64,000 bases of DNA from Vibrio hepatarius (lineage in GTDB: Bacteria; Pseudomonadota; Gammaproteobacteria; Enterobacterales; Vibrionaceae): assembly GCF_001274785.1 (NCBI RefSeq), contig NZ_LHPI01000001.1, positions 806,001-870,000 of the forward strand. Direction: 5' to 3'. Position numbers and translations under genes: made by a program. How positions within the stretch are numbered: position 1 is the stretch's first letter; each line of letters opens with the position of its first letter. Below, one piece after another: positions 1 to 7,275 of the stretch. The notes beneath the pieces were generated by a model, which ran no database searches, had not been told where the DNA came from, and was given only the letters and a program-made list of their open reading frames with translations.

Positions 1-763
1 TTTTGGTGGCATGTGGTTCTATTCGAAGCTCACCACTTTCACCGAGGCCATCAGTAACCGCTTCGAAAAGTTTAGAACCTGAAAACGAAATTGAACTCGT
101 AGGTATCGTTACAGGCTTACCGGATGTTCTCATTTCTTTGAGTTGGCTATCGAAAGCTCGACCAGTCTGGCGATCCATTGTCACCTTTACACTGACATTC
201 TCAGCGATTGGTGTAATAAGTGTTTGGGTATTACCATTTATGACATTTGTTTGAACTGAAAACCTGTTGTCTAGTTGACTTAAATGCTTGTCAAAATGCT
301 TGACTGCCATAGCACCTTTATTGAATAGCGCTGCAGGGTCTCGACCTCCGACATAGTTTAAAGTTTCAGCTATAGCTCTAGTCTCAATTTCGTCCTTTGG
401 AAGCATCTGTTTTCCGACATTACTTCTTACATATTCAATGGTTTGGCTTTTCCAACTATTGAGTAATACCACTGAATATGAATCCGCATCGTCATCTATC
501 AACCGCGAACAGGTTGAGCAAAGCCATATACCATTCTCATAGGCTCGCCTTTCATCCTTTGTTTGAACTGGGTTATATCGTGGCCCACCAGGAGCAGCAG
601 CACATATATGAGCGGCAACCCCTAGGTTTAACGTTTTGTCCTTATCGGATACAGATGCAACAGTTAAAACACGACAGTCAGGATTTGAACAAAGACCAGC
701 AACATTTTCTCTTAATGTGGTGATTGTACTTTTTAGGAAATCATGTCTTGGGTGGCTATTCAT
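1..763 (-). CDS. HNH-type domain protein, 3' end outside window
   Basis: The minus strand is open from position 763 to the left edge, about 254 codons, so the C-terminus is missing. Residues about 44-105 hold an HNH-nuclease-like pattern: two Cys near residues 25 and 30, then AAHICAAAPGGPRYN, an NGIWLC strand and a second Cys pair (CSTC), followed by LIDDD. This AHI...GGPRY...NGIWLC block is familiar from HNH proteins found in mobile and defence loci. The usual final His after the second Cys pair is Ser here, so it may bind zinc without cutting. The ATG at 763 has AAGGA about 13 nt upstream; an in-frame ATG at 796 is an alternative. Function is not assigned. Confidence 0.75.
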   Translation of the reverse strand, partial: MNSHPRHDFLKSTITTLRENVAGLCSNPDCRVLTVASVSDKDKTLNLGVAAHICAAAPGGPRYNPVQTKDERRAYENGIWLCSTCSRLIDDDADSYSVVLLNSWKSQTIEYVRSNVGKQMLPKDEIETRAIAETLNYVGGRDPAALFNKGAMAVKHFDKHLSQLDNRFSVQTNVINGNTQTLITPIAENVSVKVTMDRQTGRAFDSQLKEMRTSGKPVTIPTSSISFSGSKLFEAVTDGLGESGELRIEPHATK

Positions 764-880
764 TTTATATGGATCATCCTTTAAAACCTTGAACATAAAA
801 TAACGTATGTTGTGTTCTGTTTTCTATAACTTTCATCCACTTTTGAGGTTTGAGAAAACTTCATTCAATCCACCACTTGG

Positions 881-1249
881 ATGCCAGATATGACCATCAT
901 AACTTATTTATCACTTTGCTTTGAACTGCCAGCGGGTAGCGATGGCCGCCAGTTTAACAACGACAACCCAACCGCCGTTCTAGAGCACTTCAAAAACAAA
1001 AAGCGCCAAATCCCACTCGATATCGAGCACGCTACCGAACTCAATGGCCCGAAAGACGAAGCTGCTCCTGCACAAGGTTGGTTGAGCGATCTTGAAATGA
1101 TCGACGGTGAAACCTAGGCACCCGTTGCACTCAGTTCAGACGGTGAACGCCTCATCGAAAATGAGAACTACAAGTAGATCATCCCTGCGTTCTTGCACAA
1201 CAAAGACGGGCAAATCATCGGTATTAGTATTGTCGGCCTCACCAAATAC
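881..1249 (+). pseudogene. Mu-like prophage gpI (protease/scaffold) remnant
   Basis: One reading frame carries recognisable pieces of the Mu-like phage I protein, which processes and scaffolds the capsid: CFELPAG-DGRQF, LPLDIEHATEL-like (IPLDIEHATEL), APAQGWLSDLEM, LIENENY, and IIPAFLHNKDGQIIGISIVGLTK. Two TAG codons interrupt it in frame, at 1115-1117 and near 1174, where the family normally has W and an aromatic or basic residue. Similarity stops abruptly after GLTK, just before the repeat at 1315. It is a decayed, truncated gene; no other phage genes are visible nearby. Confidence 0.7.
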
Positions 1250-1314
1250 TATCAGGTTCAAGTCTTGCTTTTTTCTTGGCGGAGTTTCCTATACTTGAAG
1301 TTATCCATTAATTA

Positions 1315-1349
1315 CTAATTTAGTAATGTAACTAACAAGGTTTTGTCCA
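1315..1349. repeat. 35-bp imperfect direct repeat, left copy
   Basis: The block starts CTAATTTAGTAA and ends TTTTGTCCA. It recurs at 2765-2799 with identical length and about 26 of 35 matches. In this copy the first part lies in a perfect palindrome (ATTACTAA-T-TTAGTAAT, 1312-1328). The pair brackets the IS110 remnant and the MORN gene, so it may mark the ends of an inserted unit. Confidence 0.55.
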
Positions 1350-1444
1350 GAGGTGTGCCAGCGCCGATTACGGCAAACACACTTTTGCCCCATAGTTTGT
1401 TACACCTTTAAATAGTTTAAAGGGACAGGCACCATAAACCGCTC

Positions 1445-1631
1445 TCAGTAAGGCGCTCCACCGCACGATTCTAAGCCTATGCACATATGAGGAAAGTTTG
1501 ATATGGTAGTGAGCAATTTAGAGCGGCTCACCGACTTGTGCAGAACGACTTTACCTTTTACGTCAACGACATGAATACTAAAGTGATTTTTAGCTAAGTC
1601 GATACCGCCAAAATTAAGAATAATCAGACAT
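1445..1631 (-). pseudogene. IS110-family transposase, N-terminal remnant
   Basis: The frame encodes GGIDLAKNHFSIHVVDVKGK, then VVLHKSVSRSKLL and CIGLESCGGAPY. This matches the start of IS110-type DEDD transposases, with the first catalytic Asp in GIDLAK. A good ribosome site (GGAGGCACC) precedes an ATG at 1631, but that ATG is one base out of frame with the transposase segment and meets a stop after five codons. The frame then ends in TGA where a Trp codon is expected. About 60 of more than 300 residues remain, so the gene is dead. Confidence 0.75.
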
Positions 1632-1742
1632 GGTGCCTCCGGTTTAAGCAATGACCACATGAGTGTGGCAGATCCTCGGGAGGGGAAATCCATGTCTTTT
1701 GTTATAAGATTCAATGAATTATAAGGAAAATGGAGAAAAAGG

Positions 1743-2690
1743 ATGACAAAATCGAGCAGGCGGCTGGTGTCCCTGAGCGTCGTGCTTTTTTTGGGGCTTG
1801 TGGGCTACTACATGATAATGGATGAGCCTCTCAAAGACTTTGTCGACTTTGAGCAACTTGAAAATATCGACGGCCGCTTTCATCTACGTGGTGAGACCGA
1901 ACCCTATAGCGGTAAGGCCAAGTATTTCAGCGATGAGGGGTGGCTAGAGGAGGAGACTACGTTAAGTCAGGGTAAGCTTAACGGCGAGCTGCTGGTGTTT
2001 TATGAAAGTGGTGCCGTCAAGGCTGTCACGCATTATGTCGATGGTCAGATAGCGGGCGTGACTCGTGTCTACCTGGAAGATGGTACCCTTAATAAGGAAA
2101 TCCCATATCAAGATGGGCAGAAACAGGGCATGGAAAAGCACTACGGTTTCGAGGGGGGGCTGCTGTCTGAATCTATAGAATATCGTGAGGGTAAGCGTAA
2201 CGGCTGGTACACGAGTTACTGGAGTTCCGGACAGATTAATTACTCTGTCCATTATGTAGACGACCTGCGTGACGGCCTGTGGCAGAAATACAGTTTAGGC
2301 AAGGTCGTGTTAGAAGGCACCATGGTTGAGGATAAGGAAGATGGCGAGTGGCGCAGCTATTTTCAAAATACCGACACCTTGAAAGGGGTCGCCTACTTCA
2401 AGGAGGGTCACCTTCACGGTGAGGTCATCGAGTTTTATGAAAATGGCACGAAGGAATGCATCGAATATTATGAGGCAGGCAAGAAAGTTGGCACCTGGAC
2501 ACGTTTTTATGACGATAACAGTCTCCAACTGGTGAAAAACTACCGGAATGACAAACTGGAGGGCGCCTATCGTAGATATTATCAAGGTGGTCAGCTTAAA
2601 GAAGAGGGGCAATACCGAGAAGGTGAAAAGGTCGGTATATGGAGGCAATTCAGTCGGGAAGGTGAGCTGCTCTCTGAGCATGAGGAGTAA
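1743..2690 (+). CDS. Membrane-anchored MORN-repeat protein
   Basis: The 315-residue product starts with a basic stretch and one hydrophobic segment (about residues 8-25), so it is probably anchored in or exported across the inner membrane. The rest is a run of roughly 20-24-residue repeats of the MORN_2 type: G.....YY..G.L.....Y..G...G. Examples are NGELLVFYESGAVK, NGWYTSYWSSGQI and GTWTRFYDDNSLQ. Such proteins are often labelled YwqK-like antitoxin components, but the repeat is only a scaffold and no toxin gene is adjacent. GGAGAAAAAGG lies just before the ATG. It sits between the 35-bp repeats, next to the IS remnant, which suggests it arrived by transfer. Confidence 0.8.
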   Translation: MTKSSRRLVSLSVVLFLGLVGYYMIMDEPLKDFVDFEQLENIDGRFHLRGETEPYSGKAKYFSDEGWLEEETTLSQGKLNGELLVFYESGAVKAVTHYVDGQIAGVTRVYLEDGTLNKEIPYQDGQKQGMEKHYGFEGGLLSESIEYREGKRNGWYTSYWSSGQINYSVHYVDDLRDGLWQKYSLGKVVLEGTMVEDKEDGEWRSYFQNTDTLKGVAYFKEGHLHGEVIEFYENGTKECIEYYEAGKKVGTWTRFYDDNSLQLVKNYRNDKLEGAYRRYYQGGQLKEEGQYREGEKVGIWRQFSREGELLSEHEE

Positions 2691-2764
2691 AAGGGGTGTA
2701 ATGGCTGAGTTAATTTGGCCACTACATTAGAGGTTTTGCAATACCTAAAGTAATCCTTGAAATG

Positions 2765-2799
2765 CTAATTTAGTAAAACCACTGACTCATTTTTGTCCA
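2765..2799. repeat. 35-bp imperfect direct repeat, right copy
   Basis: This is the second copy of the 1315-1349 block, with the same CTAATTTAGTAA start, a shared ACT in the middle and the same TTTTGTCCA end. The remaining gap between the MORN gene and the next gene (2691-2954) holds nothing else I can recognise. Confidence 0.55.
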
Positions 2800-2954
2800 A
2801 CTCCAAGTTGTCATTCTTTCTGATATTGGATTATACACCGTTGCCTCACTCCTCCCGCACATCGAGTAAAGAAACGTAAAGCCATCTTGTTTTTCGCTAA
2901 CCTGATGAGTATCTTGACAATAACCATTTCTAATCTGTTTGATGAGATATTGTG

Positions 2955-3326
2955 ATGTTGAGTAAAGCCACATCGACAACTTACTTTCTGTTGAGCATCT
3001 TGATAGCTTTAGTGCTTTCAAGTGGCTTTGCTCGTGCAGATCTCTCGTCAAACCAAAACCACATCACAACGGATGCAGTAGCGCATCTTAACTATTGCAG
3101 CTTGCCGGATGACGCAATAGACAAGATTGAGTTGGCATGCTGTGACTTGTGTGGAAGCTGCTTCGGAAAACAGTGTTGTTCTCATGGACACGCTTCAGGT
3201 AACGCCGTTGTAGAAACCCAGCAGCGGTCTTATAACGCGCCACTCCGATACGAGTTGGTGACAAATAGCTCCACTCATTACACCAGTGCCGATTCGCGCT
3301 CCCTCTATCGCCCTCCAATAGCCTAA
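2955..3326 (+). CDS. Small exported Cys-rich protein, unknown function
   Basis: The 123-residue product has a convincing signal peptide: a hydrophobic core, FLLSILIALVLSSG, ending near FARA. A short segment then has eight Cys residues plus His (ACCDLCGSCFGKQCCSHGH), suggesting metal binding or disulfides in the periplasm. A GTG directly before the ATG could also start it. No strong ribosome site is visible. The next genes on the strand are a Cys-containing micro-ORF and an EamA exporter, but no functional link is shown. I do not recognise the family. Confidence 0.6.
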   Translation: MLSKATSTTYFLLSILIALVLSSGFARADLSSNQNHITTDAVAHLNYCSLPDDAIDKIELACCDLCGSCFGKQCCSHGHASGNAVVETQQRSYNAPLRYELVTNSSTHYTSADSRSLYRPPIA

Positions 3327-3440
3327 CTCCTATCTCGCAGCACGTTGCTGCAAACAACTTCACTGCACGAACTGCCGTGCGAATTTGTTACGCGTGTAAA
3401 TAGCACTCTATTTGCACCATCCTGTGATAGGAAAACAACC

Positions 3441-3536
3441 ATGAAAATGATTTGCTTTGCTCATCAAGAGCGTTTTTTCACATGCCCTGCCCATCTTGTA
3501 ATTACCACACTAACGGGAGGCTGTTATGACGTTTAA
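3441..3536 (+). CDS. Possible 31-residue leader peptide of the EamA gene
   Basis: A short frame starts at an ATG preceded by AGGA at an 8-nt spacing. It ends 11 nt inside the next gene, so translation of the two could be coupled. The peptide contains three Cys (MICFA, FTCPAH, GGCYDV). It could be chance; the well-placed ribosome site and the overlap are the only support. Confidence 0.3.
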   Translation: MKMICFAHQERFFTCPAHLVITTLTGGCYDV

Positions 3537-4479
3537 ACACTTACCTGCTATCTTGTTCGTTTCAGTGTGCTTGATTTGGGGCACAACTTGGTTCGCGATG
3601 GAAGTTGCGGTGCAAACCATCCCGCCGATATTTGCTACTGGGTTGCGCTTTTTTATTGCTGCGCCTTTGTTGGTGATACTCGCGAAACACTTCAAACAGC
3701 CATTATTGTTTCCGAAACGGAAAAGGCATTGGATGTTCATCGTCGCAATCTTTTACTTTGCGATCCCATTTACGCTGATGATTTTTGGCGAGCAGTACAT
3801 CTCGTCAGGGCTGGCCTCCATCATCTTTGCCAACATGCCAATTGCAGTCATGGTTACGTCGAGTTTGTTTCTCGGGTTGAGACTGCGTAAGTTGCAAATG
3901 TTTGGACTTTTCATCGCAGTGCTCAGTTTGATACTGATCCTCGCGACTGAAATGAGCTTAGGTGGAGAAGACTACTTATTAGGTTTTGTTGCTTTGGGCG
4001 GCGCGGTTGCTATACATGCTGTGATGTACGTGTGTGTCGAAAAATACTGTAAAGGTATTTCCGTCCTCAGTTACAACGCATTGCCGAGTTTTATCGCCTC
4101 GGTAATGCTGTTTGTTACCTCACTGGTGGTTGAGCAGCCGGACGTGAATCAGTTTTCAATGACCTCAATGACGGCGGTTATTTACCTTGGCTTGTTTGCT
4201 AGCGTAGGTGGCATTGTTGCCTACTTTAAACTTGGCCAAGTCTCTACACCGTTTACTGCGTCGATTTGCTTTCTGTTCTTCCCGTTGATTGCGTTAAGCA
4301 TTTCAACTTGGATTGCTGGCAGTAGTTTCTCATCAGTCTCATTGGCACTACTGGTTCCGTTACTCGGTGGTATATTTGTCACCAAAGCGGAACCAGAGTT
4401 ATGGGCGCGATTTCGATTACACCCCAAAGTCTCAAAACCGGTGTTGTGTGATCGTTGTTTGAAGGAGTTGAACGTATAA
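3526..4479 (+). CDS. EamA/DMT-family metabolite exporter
   Basis: The 317-residue protein has about ten hydrophobic segments in two EamA halves. The first begins at once (VCLIWGTTWFAMEVAV, with the typical WGTTW), followed by GLRFFIAAPLL and FGEQYISSGLASII. These are hallmarks of drug/metabolite transporters of the YedA/RhaT type, which export amino acids or similar small molecules across the inner membrane. The substrate cannot be read from sequence. A strong ribosome site (GGGAGG, 5 nt before ATG) fixes the start. The C-terminal tail after the last helix is hydrophilic and contains a CDRC pair. A terminator follows. Confidence 0.88.
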   Translation: MTFKHLPAILFVSVCLIWGTTWFAMEVAVQTIPPIFATGLRFFIAAPLLVILAKHFKQPLLFPKRKRHWMFIVAIFYFAIPFTLMIFGEQYISSGLASIIFANMPIAVMVTSSLFLGLRLRKLQMFGLFIAVLSLILILATEMSLGGEDYLLGFVALGGAVAIHAVMYVCVEKYCKGISVLSYNALPSFIASVMLFVTSLVVEQPDVNQFSMTSMTAVIYLGLFASVGGIVAYFKLGQVSTPFTASICFLFFPLIALSISTWIAGSSFSSVSLALLVPLLGGIFVTKAEPELWARFRLHPKVSKPVLCDRCLKELNV

Positions 4480-4501
4480 ATCGCACTACGTAACTTAGCA
4501 A

Positions 4502-4524
4502 AAAGCCCCAAATTCTGGGGCTTT
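4502..4524. terminator. Bidirectional intrinsic terminator
   Basis: AAAGCCCCA and TGGGGCTTT form a hairpin with a 5-nt loop between the convergent EamA and DnaJ-like genes. A/T runs on both sides would let it serve both strands. Confidence 0.8.
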
Positions 4525-4561
4525 ATCTCGTCTGAAACACTAGTGCTAATCGGGGTAACTG

Positions 4562-5170
4562 TTACCTTAGTACGTTCCACGCTTCACAGAGAATTCTAAA
4601 ACGTTCGCTGTTACCGTTTTCTCGGTCTGGATGCCATTTGAGTGCCAATTTTCGCCATGTTTTACGGATTTCTTGCGCGCTGGCATCATGTGGTAGGTCG
4701 AAGAGTTTTAGCGCCTTGGCGCGGTCAAGGTCTAACGTGCTGGTGCCACCAACAAACTCTCGGTATCTCGTCCAGAATTCATTGAGCAGACGTTTTACTT
4801 CGCCTTCTTCTGCTTCGTAATTGTGCCAGTCTAGATAGTATTCGCGCAGAGGATCGTCGATGTCGATCGCCTGTCCAGCGGCAACATAATGAGACAACAA
4901 GGCAATTTCCATTGCTTGCACTTGCACCCAATGGTCAGGATAGAGCGTCTCTTGCAACTGATAGAGCGCATTCATAATCAAGAAGTTGCGTTTAAACAGG
5001 TCTTTGTCAGGACTGGCGTCAAGAATCGGCATAAAGCCGAGCTCATTCAAATGCGCGGCAAGCGTATGTACCTTCCAATCCGATGGCTTTTTACGTAGTA
5101 CTTCTAAAATTGGCCACAGCAATGGGTTTTCCATGTACTGTTGAAACTGCGCCCTAACCTCTTGATTCAC
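4562..5170 (-). CDS. DnaJ-related co-chaperone-like protein
   Basis: The C-terminal 65 residues are a J domain: helix II (EIRKTWRKLALKW), the HPD loop (WHPDREN) that stimulates DnaK ATPase, and helix III (FRILCEAWNVLR). The N-terminal two thirds matches the pattern of the 'DnaJ-related' family, which places its J domain at the end. It has no Gly/Phe or zinc-finger region, so it is not a general DnaJ; a specialised partner of DnaK is likely. The frame extends to a TTG at 5194, but GTG at 5170 has an AGGG upstream and is preferred. Transcription ends at the shared terminator at 4502-4524. Confidence 0.82.
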   Translation of the reverse strand: MNQEVRAQFQQYMENPLLWPILEVLRKKPSDWKVHTLAAHLNELGFMPILDASPDKDLFKRNFLIMNALYQLQETLYPDHWVQVQAMEIALLSHYVAAGQAIDIDDPLREYYLDWHNYEAEEGEVKRLLNEFWTRYREFVGGTSTLDLDRAKALKLFDLPHDASAQEIRKTWRKLALKWHPDRENGNSERFRILCEAWNVLR

Positions 5171-5255
5171 TCTGCTTTCTACCCTTTTATGCAACTTGTT
5201 TATAAAACGTTAAAAATCGGACTTTGTCGAGTGAGTATTGGTTTTTTATATTAAA

Positions 5256-5277
5256 AAAGCCAGCGAGTGCTGGCTTT
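5256..5277 (-). terminator. Intrinsic terminator after the oxygenase gene
   Basis: AAAGCCAGC-gagt-GCTGGCTTT lies 23 nt past the stop of the minus-strand oxygenase gene and is followed on that strand by a T run. Confidence 0.8.
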
Positions 5278-5299
5278 CTTGAACAAAGTTAACGTTAGT

Positions 5300-6139
5300 T
5301 TAGATAACGCCAAGTTCGCGTAGACGTTCCATTAGGTAGCTGTCTGCCGTGTAACGCTCTGACAATACCACCTCTGGTTTCGGGTGTAGGAACAGTGGCA
5401 GAGAAATACGAGAGTGCTCCTGACGTCCGCCCGTTGGGTTAATCACGCGGTGCGTTGTCGATGGGAAGTAACCACCCGATGCTTCTTGCAGCATGTCACC
5501 AATGTTGATGATTAGGTTGCCGAAGTCACAAGGTACGTCAATCCAGTTACCATCTTTGCCCATCACTTGCAGGCCAGGTTCGTTAGCTGCTGGCAAAACC
5601 GTCAGCAAGTTAATGTCTTCGTGCGCTGCAGCGCGGATCGCACCCGGTTCTTCTTCACCTGTCATTGGTGGGTAATGAAGAATACGCAGCAGTGTCTTCT
5701 GGCTACCATTGATCATTTCAGACAGCGCAACGGAAAACTTCTCTTGAACTTCTTTTGGCGCGTGAGCTTCAACCCAACCTAACAGCTCTTGAGCGAACGT
5801 GTTAGCACGCTCGTAGTAATCTAGGATTTGCTCTTTTAGCTCTTCAGGGATTTGTCCCCAAGGGTAAACGTGGAAGTACTCTTTAATGTCTTTTACTGAG
5901 TGACCTTTCGCAACTTCAGAGACGGAAGGCGGGAAGTAACCATCTTGAGTTTCTACGTTGAAGGTGAATTCGTTTTTACGCTCAGAGGTAAAAAACTTGT
6001 ACCAGTTTTCATAAATTGACTCGACAAGCTCTTTAGGGATTGGGTGATTTTTCAGAACACCAAAACCCGTTTCGCGAAGCGATGTAACAAATTTTTCAGC
6101 AGCGTCCTCTGCAAGATAATCCACAGTTTCCAGTTTCAT
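5300..6139 (-). CDS. Isopenicillin N synthase-family 2OG-Fe(II) oxygenase
   Basis: The 279-residue product resembles plant- and fungal-type 2-oxoglutarate/Fe(II) dioxygenases. The N-terminal DIOX_N-like part contains ETGFGVLKNHPIP and DGYFPP. The catalytic core has the HxD pair (AAHEDINLLTVL), the distal His (TTHRVINP) and the 2OG-binding Arg-x-Ser (RISLPLF). It should use O2 and 2-oxoglutarate to oxidise a small molecule in the cytoplasm, but the substrate is unknown. It looks monocistronic, with its own terminator. All metal and cosubstrate residues are present, so it is probably active. Confidence 0.88.
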   Translation of the reverse strand: MKLETVDYLAEDAAEKFVTSLRETGFGVLKNHPIPKELVESIYENWYKFFTSERKNEFTFNVETQDGYFPPSVSEVAKGHSVKDIKEYFHVYPWGQIPEELKEQILDYYERANTFAQELLGWVEAHAPKEVQEKFSVALSEMINGSQKTLLRILHYPPMTGEEEPGAIRAAAHEDINLLTVLPAANEPGLQVMGKDGNWIDVPCDFGNLIINIGDMLQEASGGYFPSTTHRVINPTGGRQEHSRISLPLFLHPKPEVVLSERYTADSYLMERLRELGVI

Positions 6140-6366
6140 GACTTTTACTTTTCGTTATTGCTATTAGAGTCGCGATTCTATGTGTGAAGTATAGGTAAAT
6201 CAAACTTTGATGAAATGCTGCGATGAGTTTGTTGTTTTATTGTGCACCTGAGAGATTTTCCAACACATTTTGTTAATCATGGAGTTTCTTAGCCGAAAAA
6301 TTGCAATTGAACGGCGTTTTATTCAATGGCATGATAACCGCTCATCCGTTATCAAAAAGGTTTTAT

Positions 6367-6978
6367 ATGCCGTCAAACAAATCCCCTGTTCTTTACTGGC
6401 TCACGGCGCTCTATTCGATTGTATTTATATTTTCAGCAATCGAGCCTTCATCTAGAGCGGTGTGGATAGCAGAGATTATCCCAGCCGTTGGTGTACTCGC
6501 GGTTATTTGGTGGGTATCGCGCTCTTATCGCTTCTCCAATACCGCGTATGTGCTGATGTTTGTTTGGTTGGTTCTGCACACCATAGGTTCTAAATACACC
6601 TTCGCAGAAGTGCCTTTCGACTGGTTTAATCAATTGATTGGATCTGAGCGAAACCAATTTGACCGAGTAGCACACTACTCTATCGGACTTTATGCCTACC
6701 CTATCGCGGAGTACTTGATTAGAAAGGATCTGGCGAATGCCGGGATTGCGATATTCTTCGCTCTGTTCGCGATCATGTCGCTTGCGGCTGGCTACGAGAT
6801 CATTGAATGGTGGTATGCCGCCCTCGCCGGTGGTGACGAAGGCATTGCATTTTTAGGTTCACAAGGTGACGTGTGGGATGCGCAAAAAGATATGATGATG
6901 GATACACTGGGCGCATTAACGTCATTGGTGTTACTGGTTATTCAGCAGCGTGTGTTCTCTTCAATCCAAGATAAGTAA
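6367..6978 (+). CDS. DUF2238 (YjdF-like) inner-membrane protein
   Basis: The product has about 203 residues and five to six hydrophobic segments. The family signature region VAHYSIGLYAYPIAEY is followed by an acidic loop, GSQGDVWDAQKDMMMDTLGA. This matches the DUF2238/YjdF family of unknown function. I chose the ATG at 6367, which follows AAAAAGG and gives the family's usual start; in-frame starts at 6301 (TTG) and 6331 are possible. Its 3' end overlaps the convergent cutA gene by 37 nt. Confidence 0.83.
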   Translation: MPSNKSPVLYWLTALYSIVFIFSAIEPSSRAVWIAEIIPAVGVLAVIWWVSRSYRFSNTAYVLMFVWLVLHTIGSKYTFAEVPFDWFNQLIGSERNQFDRVAHYSIGLYAYPIAEYLIRKDLANAGIAIFFALFAIMSLAAGYEIIEWWYAALAGGDEGIAFLGSQGDVWDAQKDMMMDTLGALTSLVLLVIQQRVFSSIQDK

Positions 6979-7262
6979 GGGTTGAAGCCTTCTGTAAACG
7001 GAACCTGAACAACTTGTGGAGTCTCATAGTCGTGATGCTCCACGATGACCTGCTCTAGCTCTGCATAGCACGCTTTCTTGGTCTTCATGATCAGCAGTGT
7101 TTCATCATCGCAGCAAACGTCACCTTTCCATATGTAGTGGCTTTGAATTGGCATCGTCTGAATGCAAGCAGCCAGACCTTTGTTTAACACCGCGTCGATG
7201 ATTTGCTTAGTGTTGGCTGCGTTATTGGTTGTGGTCAGCGTAATACAAAATTGTCCACTCAT
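6942..7262 (-). CDS. cutA: CutA divalent-cation tolerance protein
   Basis: The 106-residue protein has the normal CutA length and landmarks: TTTNNAANTKQI, LAACIQTMPIQSHYIWKG, the DDETLLIMKTK strand, and the C-terminal YETPQVVQVPFTEGFNPYLSWI. CutA forms a ferredoxin-like trimer linked to copper tolerance, though its exact role is unsettled. The helD gene lies immediately upstream on the same strand (13 nt away), so the two may be co-transcribed. Confidence 0.92.
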   Translation of the reverse strand: MSGQFCITLTTTNNAANTKQIIDAVLNKGLAACIQTMPIQSHYIWKGDVCCDDETLLIMKTKKACYAELEQVIVEHHDYETPQVVQVPFTEGFNPYLSWIEENTRC

Positions 7263-7275
7263 GTTGTTCTAATCC

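Noticed and set aside
3..254. 83-codon plus-strand frame at the left edge
   Set aside because: It is antisense to the open HNH frame, which has clear conserved motifs.
1350..1444. Integron attC site near the repeat (palindromic GTTTGTTAC and TAACTAACAAG)
   Set aside because: The paired core sites and folding pattern of an attC are not present.
2770..3051. 93-codon minus-strand frame over the start of the Cys-rich gene
   Set aside because: No ribosome site, no recognisable motif, and the opposing frame has a clear signal peptide.
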